Shown piece by piece: positions 7,493-16,294 of a DNA stretch of 25,480 nt. The DNA is taken from assembly GCF_000423885.1 (NCBI RefSeq), contig NZ_AUIV01000037.1, forward strand, positions 1-25,480, given 5' to 3'. A program made the translations under genes and the position numbers. Source of the stretch: Thermomonas fusca DSM 15424 (lineage in GTDB: Bacteria; Pseudomonadota; Gammaproteobacteria; Xanthomonadales; Xanthomonadaceae). The notes beneath the pieces were generated by a model. The model did no database searches. It was not told the origin of the DNA and saw nothing but the letters and a program-made list of their open reading frames with translations. How positions within the stretch are numbered: position 1 is the stretch's first letter; each line of letters starts with the position of its first letter.

Positions 7493-8901
7493 CGCTCGAC
7501 CGCCAGAAAATCCGGCCAGCGCAGCACATGACCATATTCGGGCACCGTAACCTGCCAGCCGAGTTGCTGTTGCAAGAGTTCGGCGAAGGCCTGCGCGGCG
7601 GACAGTTCCCCATGCACCACGAAGGTTTGCGCCGGGGGTTGAACAAAACCCCGAGCCCAATCCAGCAACGCCTTCTGGTCGGCATGCGCGGAGAGGCCGT
7701 CCACGCTGTGGATCGCCGCACGTACCGGGATGTCCTCACCGAAGATGCGTACACGTTCGGCACCCTCGATCAGGCGCCGACCAAGCGTCCCCTGCGCCTG
7801 AAAACCGGGAAACAAGATGCTGCATTCCCGGCGCGGCAAGTTGTGGCGCAGGTGGTGCCGGATACGCCCCGCATCGCACATGCCGCTGGCAGAAATGATG
7901 ATGGCCCCGGAGCGGATCCGGTTCAGCGCCATGGACTCCTCAGCGCTCGCTGTGAAACTCAGGTATGGGAGGTTCTCGCCGCGCGCGTGCCATCCTGCCA
8001 ACCGTTTCGCCTGTTCGTCGAACAATTCGAGATGTTCTCGCGTGATGCGCGTGGCCTGCGTGGCCATTGGCGAATCGACGAATACCTTCGGTTGCCGCAG
8101 CCGCCCCTCGCAGGTGAGTCGGTGCAGGTGATAAAGGATTTCCTGGGTTCGGCCGACCGCGAAGGCCGGAACGATGACATTGCCGCCGCGTTCGAACAAT
8201 GTCTTTTCGACGATGCCGATCATTTCCTCTTCGGTCGCCGAGAAATCCTTGTGCTGGCGGTTGCCGTAGGTGGACTCGATGACGAGGATGTCGGCGTCCT
8301 CGATGGTTGTCGGGTCGCGCAGTATCGGGCGCGCCGGTTGGCCGAGGTCGCCACTGAAAACGAGCTTTGTCGGGTAGCCATATTCGGTGACCCAGACCTC
8401 GATGATGGCCGACCCAAGAATGTGCCCGGCATCGCGGAAACGGGCGCGCACCCCGACGCGGGGCGCGAACTCCCGGTCGTATTCGATGCCTCGCACCTGC
8501 TGCAAGCAGTCGCTGGCATCCTGCAGCGTATACAGAGGCGGCAGTGCGTCCTTTCCGCGGAGTCGCTGCGCATTGCGTTTTGCATCGCTCTCCTGGATGT
8601 GGGCACTGTCGGGCAGCATCACGCCCAGCAGATCAACCGTGGCGGGAGTGGCGTAGATGGCCCCCTTGAACCCGGCGCGCGTGAGTTTTGGCAATAGCCC
8701 ACTATGGTCGATATGGGCATGGGTCAGGAGCACGAAATCAATCGACGCCGGGTCGAACGGGAATGGCTCATGGTTGCGGGCCGCCGCCGTGCGGCCGCCC
8801 TGAACCATGCCGCAATCCACCAGGAAGCGTACGTTGAGCCCTTCCACCAAGAAACACGACCCGGTGACTTCGCGCGCAGCGCCCAGAAAATGCAGTTTCA
8901 T
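7489..8901 (-). CDS. Metallo-beta-lactamase / beta-CASP RNA-processing exonuclease-like protein
   Basis: A 470-residue protein of the CPSF73/RNase J-related beta-CASP family found in bacteria. The metal-binding motif HAHIDH is at 61-66, followed by DAGH (157-160, His160) and SGDLG (Asp185), then the beta-CASP segment with PAFAVGRTQEIL, DSPMATQ and ISASGMCDAGR, and a C-terminal VHGE motif. These predict a zinc-dependent endo/exonuclease acting on RNA in the cytoplasm; no RNA target can be read from the sequence. It begins 7 bp after the DUF2892 gene and its stop overlaps the start of the LOG-family gene, so the three should be co-translated. Homologues without a C-terminal extension have similar length, so the gene appears complete. 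Confidence 0.9.
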   Translation of the reverse strand: MKLHFLGAAREVTGSCFLVEGLNVRFLVDCGMVQGGRTAAARNHEPFPFDPASIDFVLLTHAHIDHSGLLPKLTRAGFKGAIYATPATVDLLGVMLPDSAHIQESDAKRNAQRLRGKDALPPLYTLQDASDCLQQVRGIEYDREFAPRVGVRARFRDAGHILGSAIIEVWVTEYGYPTKLVFSGDLGQPARPILRDPTTIEDADILVIESTYGNRQHKDFSATEEEMIGIVEKTLFERGGNVIVPAFAVGRTQEILYHLHRLTCEGRLRQPKVFVDSPMATQATRITREHLELFDEQAKRLAGWHARGENLPYLSFTASAEESMALNRIRSGAIIISASGMCDAGRIRHHLRHNLPRRECSILFPGFQAQGTLGRRLIEGAERVRIFGEDIPVRAAIHSVDGLSAHADQKALLDWARGFVQPPAQTFVVHGELSAAQAFAELLQQQLGWQVTVPEYGHVLRWPDFLAVER

Positions 8902-8908
8902 GGGATGC

Positions 8909-9118
8909 TCACTCCGGTTTTTTCTTTTGTATCGGGCAAGTGCTCAGGCCAAGCAGACGGTAGCCCGGACAGCGGCCAGCCAGGCCGGTGATGAGGGGCA
9001 TGATTCCGATGAGTCCCAGCCAACGCCAGGATGAATCCAGCCACAGCGGGAGGCTGAGCAGAACCAGTCCGACGACGATGCGGACAATGCGGTCGAGACT
9101 TCCAACGTTGATTTGCAT
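8909..9118 (-). CDS. DUF2892 small membrane protein
   Basis: A 69-residue protein with the DUF2892 layout: an NVG..DRIVRIVVG opening, two hydrophobic helices (about 11-27 and 32-47), then a cysteine-bearing tail CPGYRLLGLSTC (Cys50, Cys61). The same fold forms the membrane tail of YgaP-type rhodanese proteins; the stand-alone function is unknown. The start is set by a clear ribosome site, AAGGAG six bases before ATG at 9118; an upstream in-frame ATG at 9142 would include that site inside the gene and is less likely. It lies 20 bp after the outer-membrane factor and 7 bp before the beta-CASP RNase gene. Confidence 0.85.
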   Translation of the reverse strand: MQINVGSLDRIVRIVVGLVLLSLPLWLDSSWRWLGLIGIMPLITGLAGRCPGYRLLGLSTCPIQKKKPE

Positions 9119-9138
9119 GACGGTCTCCTTGTGTTGAG

Positions 9139-10677
9139 TCAACGGCTTGAAAACGCGAGGGGGGCGGTAGCGCCACGAAGCGAATGGGTTGCGGTCGGTG
9201 CCGCCGTGGATACGTCCCAGCCACCACCAAGGGCCTTGTACAGCGCCACCAATTGCACGGCGGCGTTGGTATGTGCCCGCGCGGCTGCGGTTTCGGCCTC
9301 GTGCAGGCTGCGCTGGGCGGCCAGCAGTTCGACCAGCGCGATGTCGCCTGCCGCGTAGCGCGTCCTGGCGTGGCCGTAGCTGGTGCGCGCCGCATCCAGT
9401 GACATGCCGCGGCGCGCCAAAGTATCCAGCCCGCCGTGGTAGTCGACCAGCGCGCGTTCGGCGTCGCCCAGCGCCGCTAACACGGCCTGCTCATAGGCCA
9501 GCGCAGCCTGGCGCTCGGCGGCCTCGCGTGCCCGAATTTCGGCTCGCACGCGGCCGCCGTCGAACAGGCGCCAGGAAATCAGCGGCAGGATGGAGAAGCG
9601 CGCACTGGAGGCATCGAACCAATCGCCCGTACTGAGCGCTTGGAACCCGCCACCCACACCGATGGAGAGTTTGGGAAACAGCTCGGCCGTGGCCACGCCG
9701 ATGTCGGCGGAACTTGCCGCCAGGCGTCGTTCTGCGGCCAGCACGTCGGGGCGTCGGCGCAGCATGTCGGCGCGCTCGCCCACCGGCAGCGCCCGCAGCG
9801 TGCTCGGCGCCAAGGGGCCATCAAGCAGTGCCAACTCCCGCTCCGGCGGTGCGCCCAGCAGCACGCCCAGGCTGAGCACCGCGGCGCGCTGGCGCGCCTC
9901 GATATCCGGGATGAGCGCGTTGACTGCCGTCCATTGGGCGTACGCTGCCTCTACATCGGCGGCCGACGCGTCGCCCAGCGCATGCCGCAGGCGCACCAAC
10001 TCCCAAGTCTGCTGCAGCGTGTCCAGCGTGGCCTGTTGTGCGTGCAACTCATAGCGGGCGCCGACGGCGTTGAACCAGGTGCGCGCGACCTCGGCCACGA
10101 TGCGCATGCGTACGCCCTGTGCCTCGGCTTCGGTCGCCTGCAGGCGGGCGCTGGCGCCTTCCAGGGCGCGCCGCTTGGCCCCGAACAAGTCGGCCTCCCA
10201 GGCCGCGTCGAAGCCCGCGTCGTAGATGGTCTGCGTGGCGTCAAGACCGGGGATGGAGCCTACGGGCAAAGGGCCGTTCTCGCTTTGACGGCGCCGGTTG
10301 ACGCTCGCGCCAGCGGCGGCGGTGGGCAATGCTTCGCCGGCCACACGATCGCGCAGGGCGCGCGCCTCATCGATGCGTGCCGCAGCCTGGCGCAGATCCA
10401 GGTTCTGTGCCAGCGCCGTGACCATCAGGCGATCGAGGACGGGATCATCCAGTGCAGACCACCATTGGCTTAAGTCTGCGGATTGGGATGCGCTTGCCAA
10501 CGGCAGAGTCCAGCCGCTGCCGATGTCGACCGGCGGTGGCTCGCGGTAGTCGGGGCCCACGGTTGCGCAGGCAGTCAGCAGCACGCAGGACAGTGCCAGC
10601 GCGAGGGGACGTACGCGCCCAGGGGTCAGGCCGGTGGCGGTTGCGCGAAGAAAGGGTGTGCGGGTCTTGGATTTCAT
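9139..10677 (-). CDS. NodT-family outer-membrane efflux lipoprotein (OMF)
   Basis: A 512-residue TolC-like outer-membrane channel. It has a lipoprotein signal with lipobox LTAC (Cys37) followed by the family hallmark ATVGPDYREPP, and two long helical repeats rich in Ala, Arg and Glu that would form the periplasmic tunnel. The OMF partners the ABC pump encoded immediately upstream: its ATG overlaps the permease stop by four bases (ATGA). E. coli ybhGFSR lacks its own outer-membrane channel and relies on TolC-type partners, so this cluster is a self-contained tripartite exporter. The substrate is unknown. The chosen ATG gives a normal lipoprotein leader; the extra upstream codons in the same frame lie inside the permease gene. 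Confidence 0.92.
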   Translation of the reverse strand: MKSKTRTPFLRATATGLTPGRVRPLALALSCVLLTACATVGPDYREPPPVDIGSGWTLPLASASQSADLSQWWSALDDPVLDRLMVTALAQNLDLRQAAARIDEARALRDRVAGEALPTAAAGASVNRRRQSENGPLPVGSIPGLDATQTIYDAGFDAAWEADLFGAKRRALEGASARLQATEAEAQGVRMRIVAEVARTWFNAVGARYELHAQQATLDTLQQTWELVRLRHALGDASAADVEAAYAQWTAVNALIPDIEARQRAAVLSLGVLLGAPPERELALLDGPLAPSTLRALPVGERADMLRRRPDVLAAERRLAASSADIGVATAELFPKLSIGVGGGFQALSTGDWFDASSARFSILPLISWRLFDGGRVRAEIRAREAAERQAALAYEQAVLAALGDAERALVDYHGGLDTLARRGMSLDAARTSYGHARTRYAAGDIALVELLAAQRSLHEAETAAARAHTNAAVQLVALYKALGGGWDVSTAAPTATHSLRGATAPLAFSSR

Positions 10678-11792
10678 TGCAGGCGTCCTCGGACGAATAC
10701 GGTGGCCATGGTCAACGTGGCGAGGGAGATGACCGCCAGCGGCCACAGGCTGGCGAGAATGTCACCGGTCGGCATGGCCTTGAGAAAGCTGCCTTCGACG
10801 ATGATCAGGAAGTGGGTCAGCGGAATGGCCTGAGCCAGCCATTGCAGGACGACGGGCATGTTTTCCACAGGCGTGGCAAAGCCGGACATCAGCACCGCCG
10901 GAATACCGACGGCGAACGCGCCCAGGATGGCCTGCTGCTGGGTCATGCTGACGGCGGAAATCATCAGGCCGATGCCAACCACTGAGGCGATGAACAGCAC
11001 CAGGCTGGCAAGCAGCAGCGCGAACGAGCCCGTGAACGGGATGCCGAACAGGAAGACGCCCGCGCTGATCATGAACAGGCCCAGTAGCGTGCCGATGGCC
11101 AGCGCCGGCAGGGACTTGGAAATGATGATTTCCGGCGTCGAGGTGGGCGACACCAGCAACTGGTCGAAGGTGCCGAGCTCGCGTTCGCGCGCTATCGATA
11201 ACGAGGTGATCATCAACGAACTGAACAGCGCCAGGATGCCCGTGAGGCCGGGCACGATGTACCAGCGATAGACCAGGTTCGGATTGAACCAGTGGCGCAC
11301 GACGACCGGCGTCGGCGCTTGCGCGTCGGGCACGACCTCAGCGCCGACCTCAGCAGCGATGGTGGACAGATAGGCCACAGTGATTTGGCCCGAGTTGCTG
11401 CGCCGGCCATCGACCAGCACCTGCGCGCGGCCGCTGTCACCGGCGGCGATGGCGCGCGAGAAATCGACGGGAATAGCGAGCGCGGCGATCACCTCGCCGC
11501 GGTCGATCAGTTCGTGCAGCTGCAGCTGGCTGTCGACATGCCGGACGTGGGTGATGAAGCGGGCACTGTCGAGGCGCTGCACCAGTTCGTGTGACCAACG
11601 CCCGGCGTCCTGGTTGTAGACGGCAATGTCGACGTTGCGCACCTCCAGCGTCGCGGCAAAGGCGAAGACCAGCAGTTGCAGGATGGGCGGCGCGAACACC
11701 ACCATGCGGCTGCGCGGGTCGCGCAGCACGCTGAGCACTTCCTTGATGAACTGGGCGCGCAGGCGGGTGAACGAGAATGCAGCGAAGAACAT
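10674..11792 (-). CDS. ABC-2 type transporter permease (YbhR-like)
   Basis: A 372-residue inner-membrane subunit of an ABC-2 exporter. One N-terminal transmembrane helix (about 28-46) is followed by a large periplasmic domain (about 50-185), and then five membrane helices packed in the C-terminal half, including the conserved cytoplasmic ERELGTFDQLLVSP motif that contacts the ATPase. It is paralogous to the preceding gene at 11797-12966, from which it is separated by four bases, and the two should form the heterodimeric membrane channel. Its stop overlaps the outer-membrane factor start. Confidence 0.93.
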   Translation of the reverse strand: MFFAAFSFTRLRAQFIKEVLSVLRDPRSRMVVFAPPILQLLVFAFAATLEVRNVDIAVYNQDAGRWSHELVQRLDSARFITHVRHVDSQLQLHELIDRGEVIAALAIPVDFSRAIAAGDSGRAQVLVDGRRSNSGQITVAYLSTIAAEVGAEVVPDAQAPTPVVVRHWFNPNLVYRWYIVPGLTGILALFSSLMITSLSIARERELGTFDQLLVSPTSTPEIIISKSLPALAIGTLLGLFMISAGVFLFGIPFTGSFALLLASLVLFIASVVGIGLMISAVSMTQQQAILGAFAVGIPAVLMSGFATPVENMPVVLQWLAQAIPLTHFLIIVEGSFLKAMPTGDILASLWPLAVISLATLTMATVFVRGRLQ

Positions 11793-11796
11793 CGGT

Positions 11797-12966
11797 TCAC
11801 TCCAGGTTTTTGCGCGTGGCGCGCTTGGCGATCACGAAGAACAGCGCACCGATCGCCGCCATGGCCGCCAGGTTGGGCAGGAAGACGGCCCAGATGTCGC
11901 CGGCCAGGAACACTGTCTTGAGCGAATCGACGAAGTAGCGCGCCGGAACCGCCCGGGTGATGGCCCGGATCGGTGCGGGCATCGCGTCGATCTCGTACAG
12001 GAAGCCCGACAGCATGAAAGCCGGCAGGAAGCCCGAGAACAGCGCGATCTGCGCCGCCAGGAACTGGTTGCGCGCCAGTGACGAGATCAGCAGACCCTGG
12101 CCCAGCGCCGGCACCATGAACACCGCCGACAGCAGCAGCAGCGCTGCCAGCGAGCCCCGCATCGGCACGCCGAACACGAACACCGCCAGCGCCGCGGCGC
12201 CAAGCGTGGACAGCATGCCGAGCACGAAGTACGGCAGCAGCTTGCCGATCAGGATTTCGGCCACCGAGGCCGGTGTGGACAGCACCGCCTCCATGGTTCC
12301 GCGCTCCCATTCGCGCGCCACCACCAGCGCCGTTAGCATGGTGCCGATGATGGTCATGACGATGGCGATGGCTCCGGGAATCAGCGCTTGACGGCTTTCC
12401 AGCTCAGGGTTGAACCAGTAGCGCGGCTCCAGCACTACGGCCTGCGGCGGCGCCGCGACATCGAGCCCGGCGCGCCAGGTCTGGACCACGCCGCGCGCAT
12501 AGTTCTCGACGTAGTTCGCGGTGTTGGGGTAGGAGCCGTCGGTGATGATCTGCACCAGCGGTTCGCTGCCACGCTGCGCCAGGCGCTGCTCGAAGTCCTG
12601 CGGGATCACCACGTAGCCGCGCAGGTCGCCGGAGATCAGTTGATCGGCCACTTCGCGCCGGTCATGGGCGAAATAGGCATCCAGGAAGCGCGTACCGGCA
12701 AAGGCCGCCGCAAGCTCTTGCGCCGCAGCGCCGGGCGACTCCAGCACCACGCCGACACGGACATTCTTCGCATCCAGCGACACCGCATACGCGAACAGCA
12801 GCAGCAACACCACAGGCAGCACGAACGCAATCAGCAGCGTCGAGGGATCGCGCAGCGCCTGGTAGCTTTCCTTGGTGACCAGAGCGATGAGGCGCCGCAG
12901 GTCGAAACGGCGCAAATCAGCCTGCGCGGTGCTATCCGCATTTTTGTGAGGTGCAGCGACGCTCAT
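11797..12966 (-). CDS. ABC-2 type transporter permease (YbhS-like)
   Basis: A 389-residue permease with the same plan as its neighbour: a first membrane helix (FVLPVVLLLLFAYAVSL, about 48-64), a periplasmic domain of about 120 residues, and five C-terminal helices with the coupling motif EWERGTMEAVLSTP. The start overlaps the stop of the double-ATPase gene by four bases, indicating translational coupling and a fixed subunit ratio. In E. coli the equivalent YbhS/YbhR pair with YbhF and YbhG exports drugs and cations; the substrate here cannot be read from the sequence. Confidence 0.93.
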   Translation of the reverse strand: MSVAAPHKNADSTAQADLRRFDLRRLIALVTKESYQALRDPSTLLIAFVLPVVLLLLFAYAVSLDAKNVRVGVVLESPGAAAQELAAAFAGTRFLDAYFAHDRREVADQLISGDLRGYVVIPQDFEQRLAQRGSEPLVQIITDGSYPNTANYVENYARGVVQTWRAGLDVAAPPQAVVLEPRYWFNPELESRQALIPGAIAIVMTIIGTMLTALVVAREWERGTMEAVLSTPASVAEILIGKLLPYFVLGMLSTLGAAALAVFVFGVPMRGSLAALLLLSAVFMVPALGQGLLISSLARNQFLAAQIALFSGFLPAFMLSGFLYEIDAMPAPIRAITRAVPARYFVDSLKTVFLAGDIWAVFLPNLAAMAAIGALFFVIAKRATRKNLE

Positions 12967-14738
12967 TTGGCGACCTCCATTTCACGTTCGGCGGACTCCA
13001 CCAGATGAATGAAGGCATCCTCCATGGTCGGATCAGGACGTTCCGAACTGATGGCGATCCGCTTGAGTGCGTCGGGCGTGTCCAGCGCAATCAGGCGCGC
13101 GCGCGACAGCATGGCCACGCGGTCGCAATACTCGGCCTCGTCCATGAAGTGGGTGGTGACCATGATGGTCACGCCCTTTCGCGCCAGGCCGTTGATGTGG
13201 GTCCAGAATTCGCGCCGGGTGATGGGATCTACCCCTGAAGTGGGTTCGTCCAGAAACAGCACCGGGGGCCTGTGCATCAGCGAGCAGGCCAATGCCAAGC
13301 GTTGCTTGTGCCCCAGCGGCAGGGAATCGGGTGTCGAGGACAGCCAGCCGCCCAGATCAAAGGTGGCGATCATTTCCTCGATGCGTTCGCGCCGGGTTTC
13401 ACCTTCCAGCCCGTAGACGCCGGCCGAAAATTCCAGGTTCTGCCGCACCGAAAGCAGGCCGTAGAGTGAGAACTTCTGCGCCATGTAGCCGAGTCGGCTC
13501 TTGGCTGCGCCGGTGGCGCGGCGCAGATCGTGCCCCACCACTTGCGCCTCGCCCGCAGTGGGCTTGAGCAGGCCGCACAGCATCTTGAAGGTAGTGGATT
13601 TGCCGGCGCCATTGGGCCCAAGCAGGCCGAAGATTTCACCCTTTTGCACTTCGAAGCTGACGTTGTCGGTGGCCGTGAATTCGCCGAAGCGCTTGGTGAG
13701 ATTGCGGCAAGACACCGCAATGTCGGAACCCAGCTCGACCGGCGACAGGCGCTCGGCGAGCTGCGATGTACCGCCGGGGCCGCCGCCGAGAAGATCGATG
13801 AAGGCGTCTTCGAAGCGGGCCGGCACTTGGGCCAGGCTCACTTGGGCCTGATCCGCCAGCTGTTGTACGTCCTGCACGGTCGCGCCCTCGCGCAGCACCA
13901 CGCGGACACCAGCGCCCTGAATCACACCATCGCTGACGCTGGGCAAATCCAGGACTTTCGTCAGGACTGCTCGGCGTTCGGTGCCGACATCTTCGAGACG
14001 GAAGCTCCGGCCTTTGAGCTGCGCGGTCAGCTCTTGCGGTGGGCCGTCGAAGAGCAACTGGCCTTCGTTGAGCAGAAGCACGCTTTCGCAACGCTCGGCC
14101 TCGTCCAGATAGGCGGTGGACCAGACCACCGCCATGCCCTCATCGGTCAGGGCCTGCACCATGCGCCACAAATCCTGGCGGCTGACCGGGTCCACCCCGA
14201 CTCCAGGCTCGTCCAGCAGCAGCACCTTGGGTCGCGCCATGAGCGCACAGGCAAGGCCGAGCTTTTGTTTCATGCCGCCGGAGAGCTTGCCGGCCAGGCG
14301 CTTGGTGAAGGGCGCGAGGCGCGTGAAATCCAGCAATTCGGCGAACAGCGCGGCGTTGCGATCCGCATCCATGCCGCGCAACTGCGCATACAGCCGCATG
14401 TTCTCCATCACCGACAGGTCTTCGTACAGGCCGAAGCGCTGCGGCATGTAGCCGCTGGCGACGTGGATCGCGTCGTTGTCCTTGACCACGTCGAAGCCGG
14501 CCAGAGTGACACGGCCAGCATTGGGCACCAGGAGCCCGGTCAGAATCCGCATCAGCGTCGTCTTACCGGCGCCATCGGGGCCGACCAGTCCCGTCAGCCG
14601 CCCATAGTGGATGCGTGCGCTCAAGCTCCGCAGGGCCTTTACGTCGCCAAAATGCTTGTTCAGGCCTTCGATGACGACGGCGGCGTTATCGGCGCTGGCG
14701 CTTGTAGGCGTGGTGGCCATGGCCGTGTTCGCCTGCAT
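12963..14738 (-). CDS. ABC transporter ATP-binding protein with two nucleotide-binding domains (YbhF-like)
   Basis: A 591-residue fusion of two ABC ATPase domains that energises the exporter. Domain 1 has Walker A GPDGAGKT (53-60), signature LSGGMKQ (152-158) and Walker B VLLLDEP (172-178). Domain 2 (roughly residues 345-591) has Walker A GPNGAGKS and Walker B VLFLDEP, but a degenerate signature, LPLGHKQ in place of LSGGQ. One of the two ATP sites may therefore be weak or structural, as in several asymmetric exporters. The ATG at 14738 is one base after the adaptor gene's stop (TGAGATG) and was preferred over an ATG 14 codons upstream inside that gene. The 3' end overlaps the first permease gene by four bases. 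Confidence 0.93.
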   Translation of the reverse strand: MQANTAMATTPTSASADNAAVVIEGLNKHFGDVKALRSLSARIHYGRLTGLVGPDGAGKTTLMRILTGLLVPNAGRVTLAGFDVVKDNDAIHVASGYMPQRFGLYEDLSVMENMRLYAQLRGMDADRNAALFAELLDFTRLAPFTKRLAGKLSGGMKQKLGLACALMARPKVLLLDEPGVGVDPVSRQDLWRMVQALTDEGMAVVWSTAYLDEAERCESVLLLNEGQLLFDGPPQELTAQLKGRSFRLEDVGTERRAVLTKVLDLPSVSDGVIQGAGVRVVLREGATVQDVQQLADQAQVSLAQVPARFEDAFIDLLGGGPGGTSQLAERLSPVELGSDIAVSCRNLTKRFGEFTATDNVSFEVQKGEIFGLLGPNGAGKSTTFKMLCGLLKPTAGEAQVVGHDLRRATGAAKSRLGYMAQKFSLYGLLSVRQNLEFSAGVYGLEGETRRERIEEMIATFDLGGWLSSTPDSLPLGHKQRLALACSLMHRPPVLFLDEPTSGVDPITRREFWTHINGLARKGVTIMVTTHFMDEAEYCDRVAMLSRARLIALDTPDALKRIAISSERPDPTMEDAFIHLVESAEREMEVAK

Positions 14739-14739
14739 C

Positions 14740-15780
14740 TCAACGCTCCCCCACGCGCGCGCCAGAGACTGGTTTGGCATCGACCGCTATCGTCACCGGC
14801 ATGCCCTGGCGCAAGGCGGCGTCGGCATCGGCTTCGTCGATGACGATGCGCAGGCGATAGACCAGATCCGTGCGCAAGTCCGTTGTCTCCACCGTCTTGG
14901 GCGTGAACTCGGCGCGCGGCGAGATGAAGCCGATCTGGCCGCGATAGACCTTCTCCGAAGAATCGCTCTTGACGCGCACCGCCGTGCCGGGCGCGATGCG
15001 CCCCAGATCCGGCTCACCCACGTAGGCGCGCACATACACAGGCTTATCCAGACTCAGGCTGTAGACCGTGCTCTGGCTCGCGACCATGCTGCCGGGTTCG
15101 CGCACCCGCGCGATGACGGTTCCGTCGCTGGGCGACGTCAATTCGGTGTCCGCCAGGGACGTAGTGGCTTGCGCTGCTGCTGCCTGCGCGGCCGCCAGAC
15201 GAGCCTCTGCCGCGGCGATGTCCTCTTTGCGAAAACCTTCGATTGCTTGCGACAAGGCGGCCTTGGCTGCTTCGGCGCCCGCGGCGGCCTGATCCCTTGC
15301 GGTGCGGGCGGCATCGACCGTACGCTGGCTGCTGGCGCCCGATGCCAGCAGGCCGCTCTGGCGCTGAAAATTGCGCTCGGCCTCGGTGACGAGCGCCTGA
15401 GCTTTCTTAAGCGCCTCGCGTGCCTGGGTGATCTCCTGCGGCCGCAGGCCACGGCGCAGCTTGGCCAGTTCCGCCTGCGCCACCTGCACCTGGGCCTGTG
15501 CCGCCACAAGGGCGTCCCGATACGGTTGCGCGTCGAGCGCGGCCAGGCGCGCGCCGGCGCGGACGGCATCACCCTCATCGAAAGCCATCTGCATCACGCG
15601 CCCGGGCTGGCGGAAGGCCAGTTGCACCTCGCGGATGTCTACGTTGCCGTAGAGGCGCAACGCATCTTCCTTGTTACGGTCGCGCGATAGCCAGAACGCC
15701 AGTGCGCCGCCAAGAGCGATCACGACGACAGCGATCACGGCCCAACGAATTTTTTTGATGGAGAGGTTTGGAGTGGTCAT
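14740..15780 (-). CDS. HlyD/YbhG-family periplasmic adaptor (membrane fusion) protein
   Basis: A 346-residue adaptor that would bridge the inner-membrane ABC permeases and the outer-membrane factor. It has an N-terminal signal anchor (WAVIAVVVIALGGALAFWL, about 13-31), a first lipoyl half (GNVDIREVQLAFRQPGRV), a long coiled-coil hairpin rich in Ala/Gln/Glu/Arg (about 85-225), the second lipoyl half (LTSPSDGTVIARVREPGSMV) and a beta-barrel domain. Length and order match YbhG. It lies 27 bp after the small membrane protein and directly before the ATPase, the same order as ybhG-ybhF-ybhS-ybhR in E. coli. Confidence 0.93.
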   Translation of the reverse strand: MTTPNLSIKKIRWAVIAVVVIALGGALAFWLSRDRNKEDALRLYGNVDIREVQLAFRQPGRVMQMAFDEGDAVRAGARLAALDAQPYRDALVAAQAQVQVAQAELAKLRRGLRPQEITQAREALKKAQALVTEAERNFQRQSGLLASGASSQRTVDAARTARDQAAAGAEAAKAALSQAIEGFRKEDIAAAEARLAAAQAAAAQATTSLADTELTSPSDGTVIARVREPGSMVASQSTVYSLSLDKPVYVRAYVGEPDLGRIAPGTAVRVKSDSSEKVYRGQIGFISPRAEFTPKTVETTDLRTDLVYRLRIVIDEADADAALRQGMPVTIAVDAKPVSGARVGER

Positions 15781-15807
15781 TGAAGGGTTTCCGCTAGATA
15801 AATATGT

Positions 15808-16227
15808 TCAGTGCTCGCGCGCGGTCGGCACATTCGCCGCTGACCGGCGCCAAGCCATGGCCGCTATGCCCGCCCACACCAGCGTGCGCAGCGTCATGGC
15901 CGCCGCCGTCCGCCGCTCCCAGGCGCCACCCAGAACCACATGCACTCCGAAAGCCAGGAACACGAGCGCACTCGCCACCGCGATGGCAACCGCCAACCAC
16001 ATAGCCCAGCGCCGGCGCATCCACAAGCCAACGCCCGCGACGATGTAGGCGAAACCGGCCAGAAAATTGAACCAGAGCACGAACGGCACATAGTGGCCGG
16101 CTGCCTGGCGCGCCGCACCGTCGACAAACAGCACTGCGCCACCTTCCTGGAGGGTCAGCAGGCCAAATCCGATGGCAATCAAGGAAATCACACGCATCCA
16201 GATCGCGCGTCCGCTGTGTGCCGTCAT
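15808..16227 (-). CDS. Small four-helix membrane protein of unknown function
   Basis: I do not recognise this 139-residue protein. It has four strongly hydrophobic stretches: about residues 12-32, 46-66, 73-94 and 111-126, separated by short Arg-rich loops such as MRRRW, and ends in a short hydrophilic tail (NVPTAREH). The start is supported by GGGAG ending seven bases before the ATG at 16227; the frame stays open further upstream only because it overlaps the tetR gene. It sits between tetR and the exporter adaptor gene (67 and 27 bp gaps), so it is probably co-expressed with the pump and might be an accessory or a sensor of membrane state. That role is a guess from position. Confidence 0.75.
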   Translation of the reverse strand: MTAHSGRAIWMRVISLIAIGFGLLTLQEGGAVLFVDGAARQAAGHYVPFVLWFNFLAGFAYIVAGVGLWMRRRWAMWLAVAIAVASALVFLAFGVHVVLGGAWERRTAAAMTLRTLVWAGIAAMAWRRSAANVPTAREH

Positions 16228-16294
16228 GTTTGTTGCTCCCGATTTATCGAAGGGTTTGGAGGTCGCAGTCGCGCTTGCGGAGCAGACGGATCCT

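Noticed and set aside
13530..14843. A 437-codon plus-strand frame opposite the double ATPase gene
   Set aside because: Its amino-acid composition (rich in His, Gln, Arg) is that of an antisense shadow, and the minus strand carries all ABC motifs.
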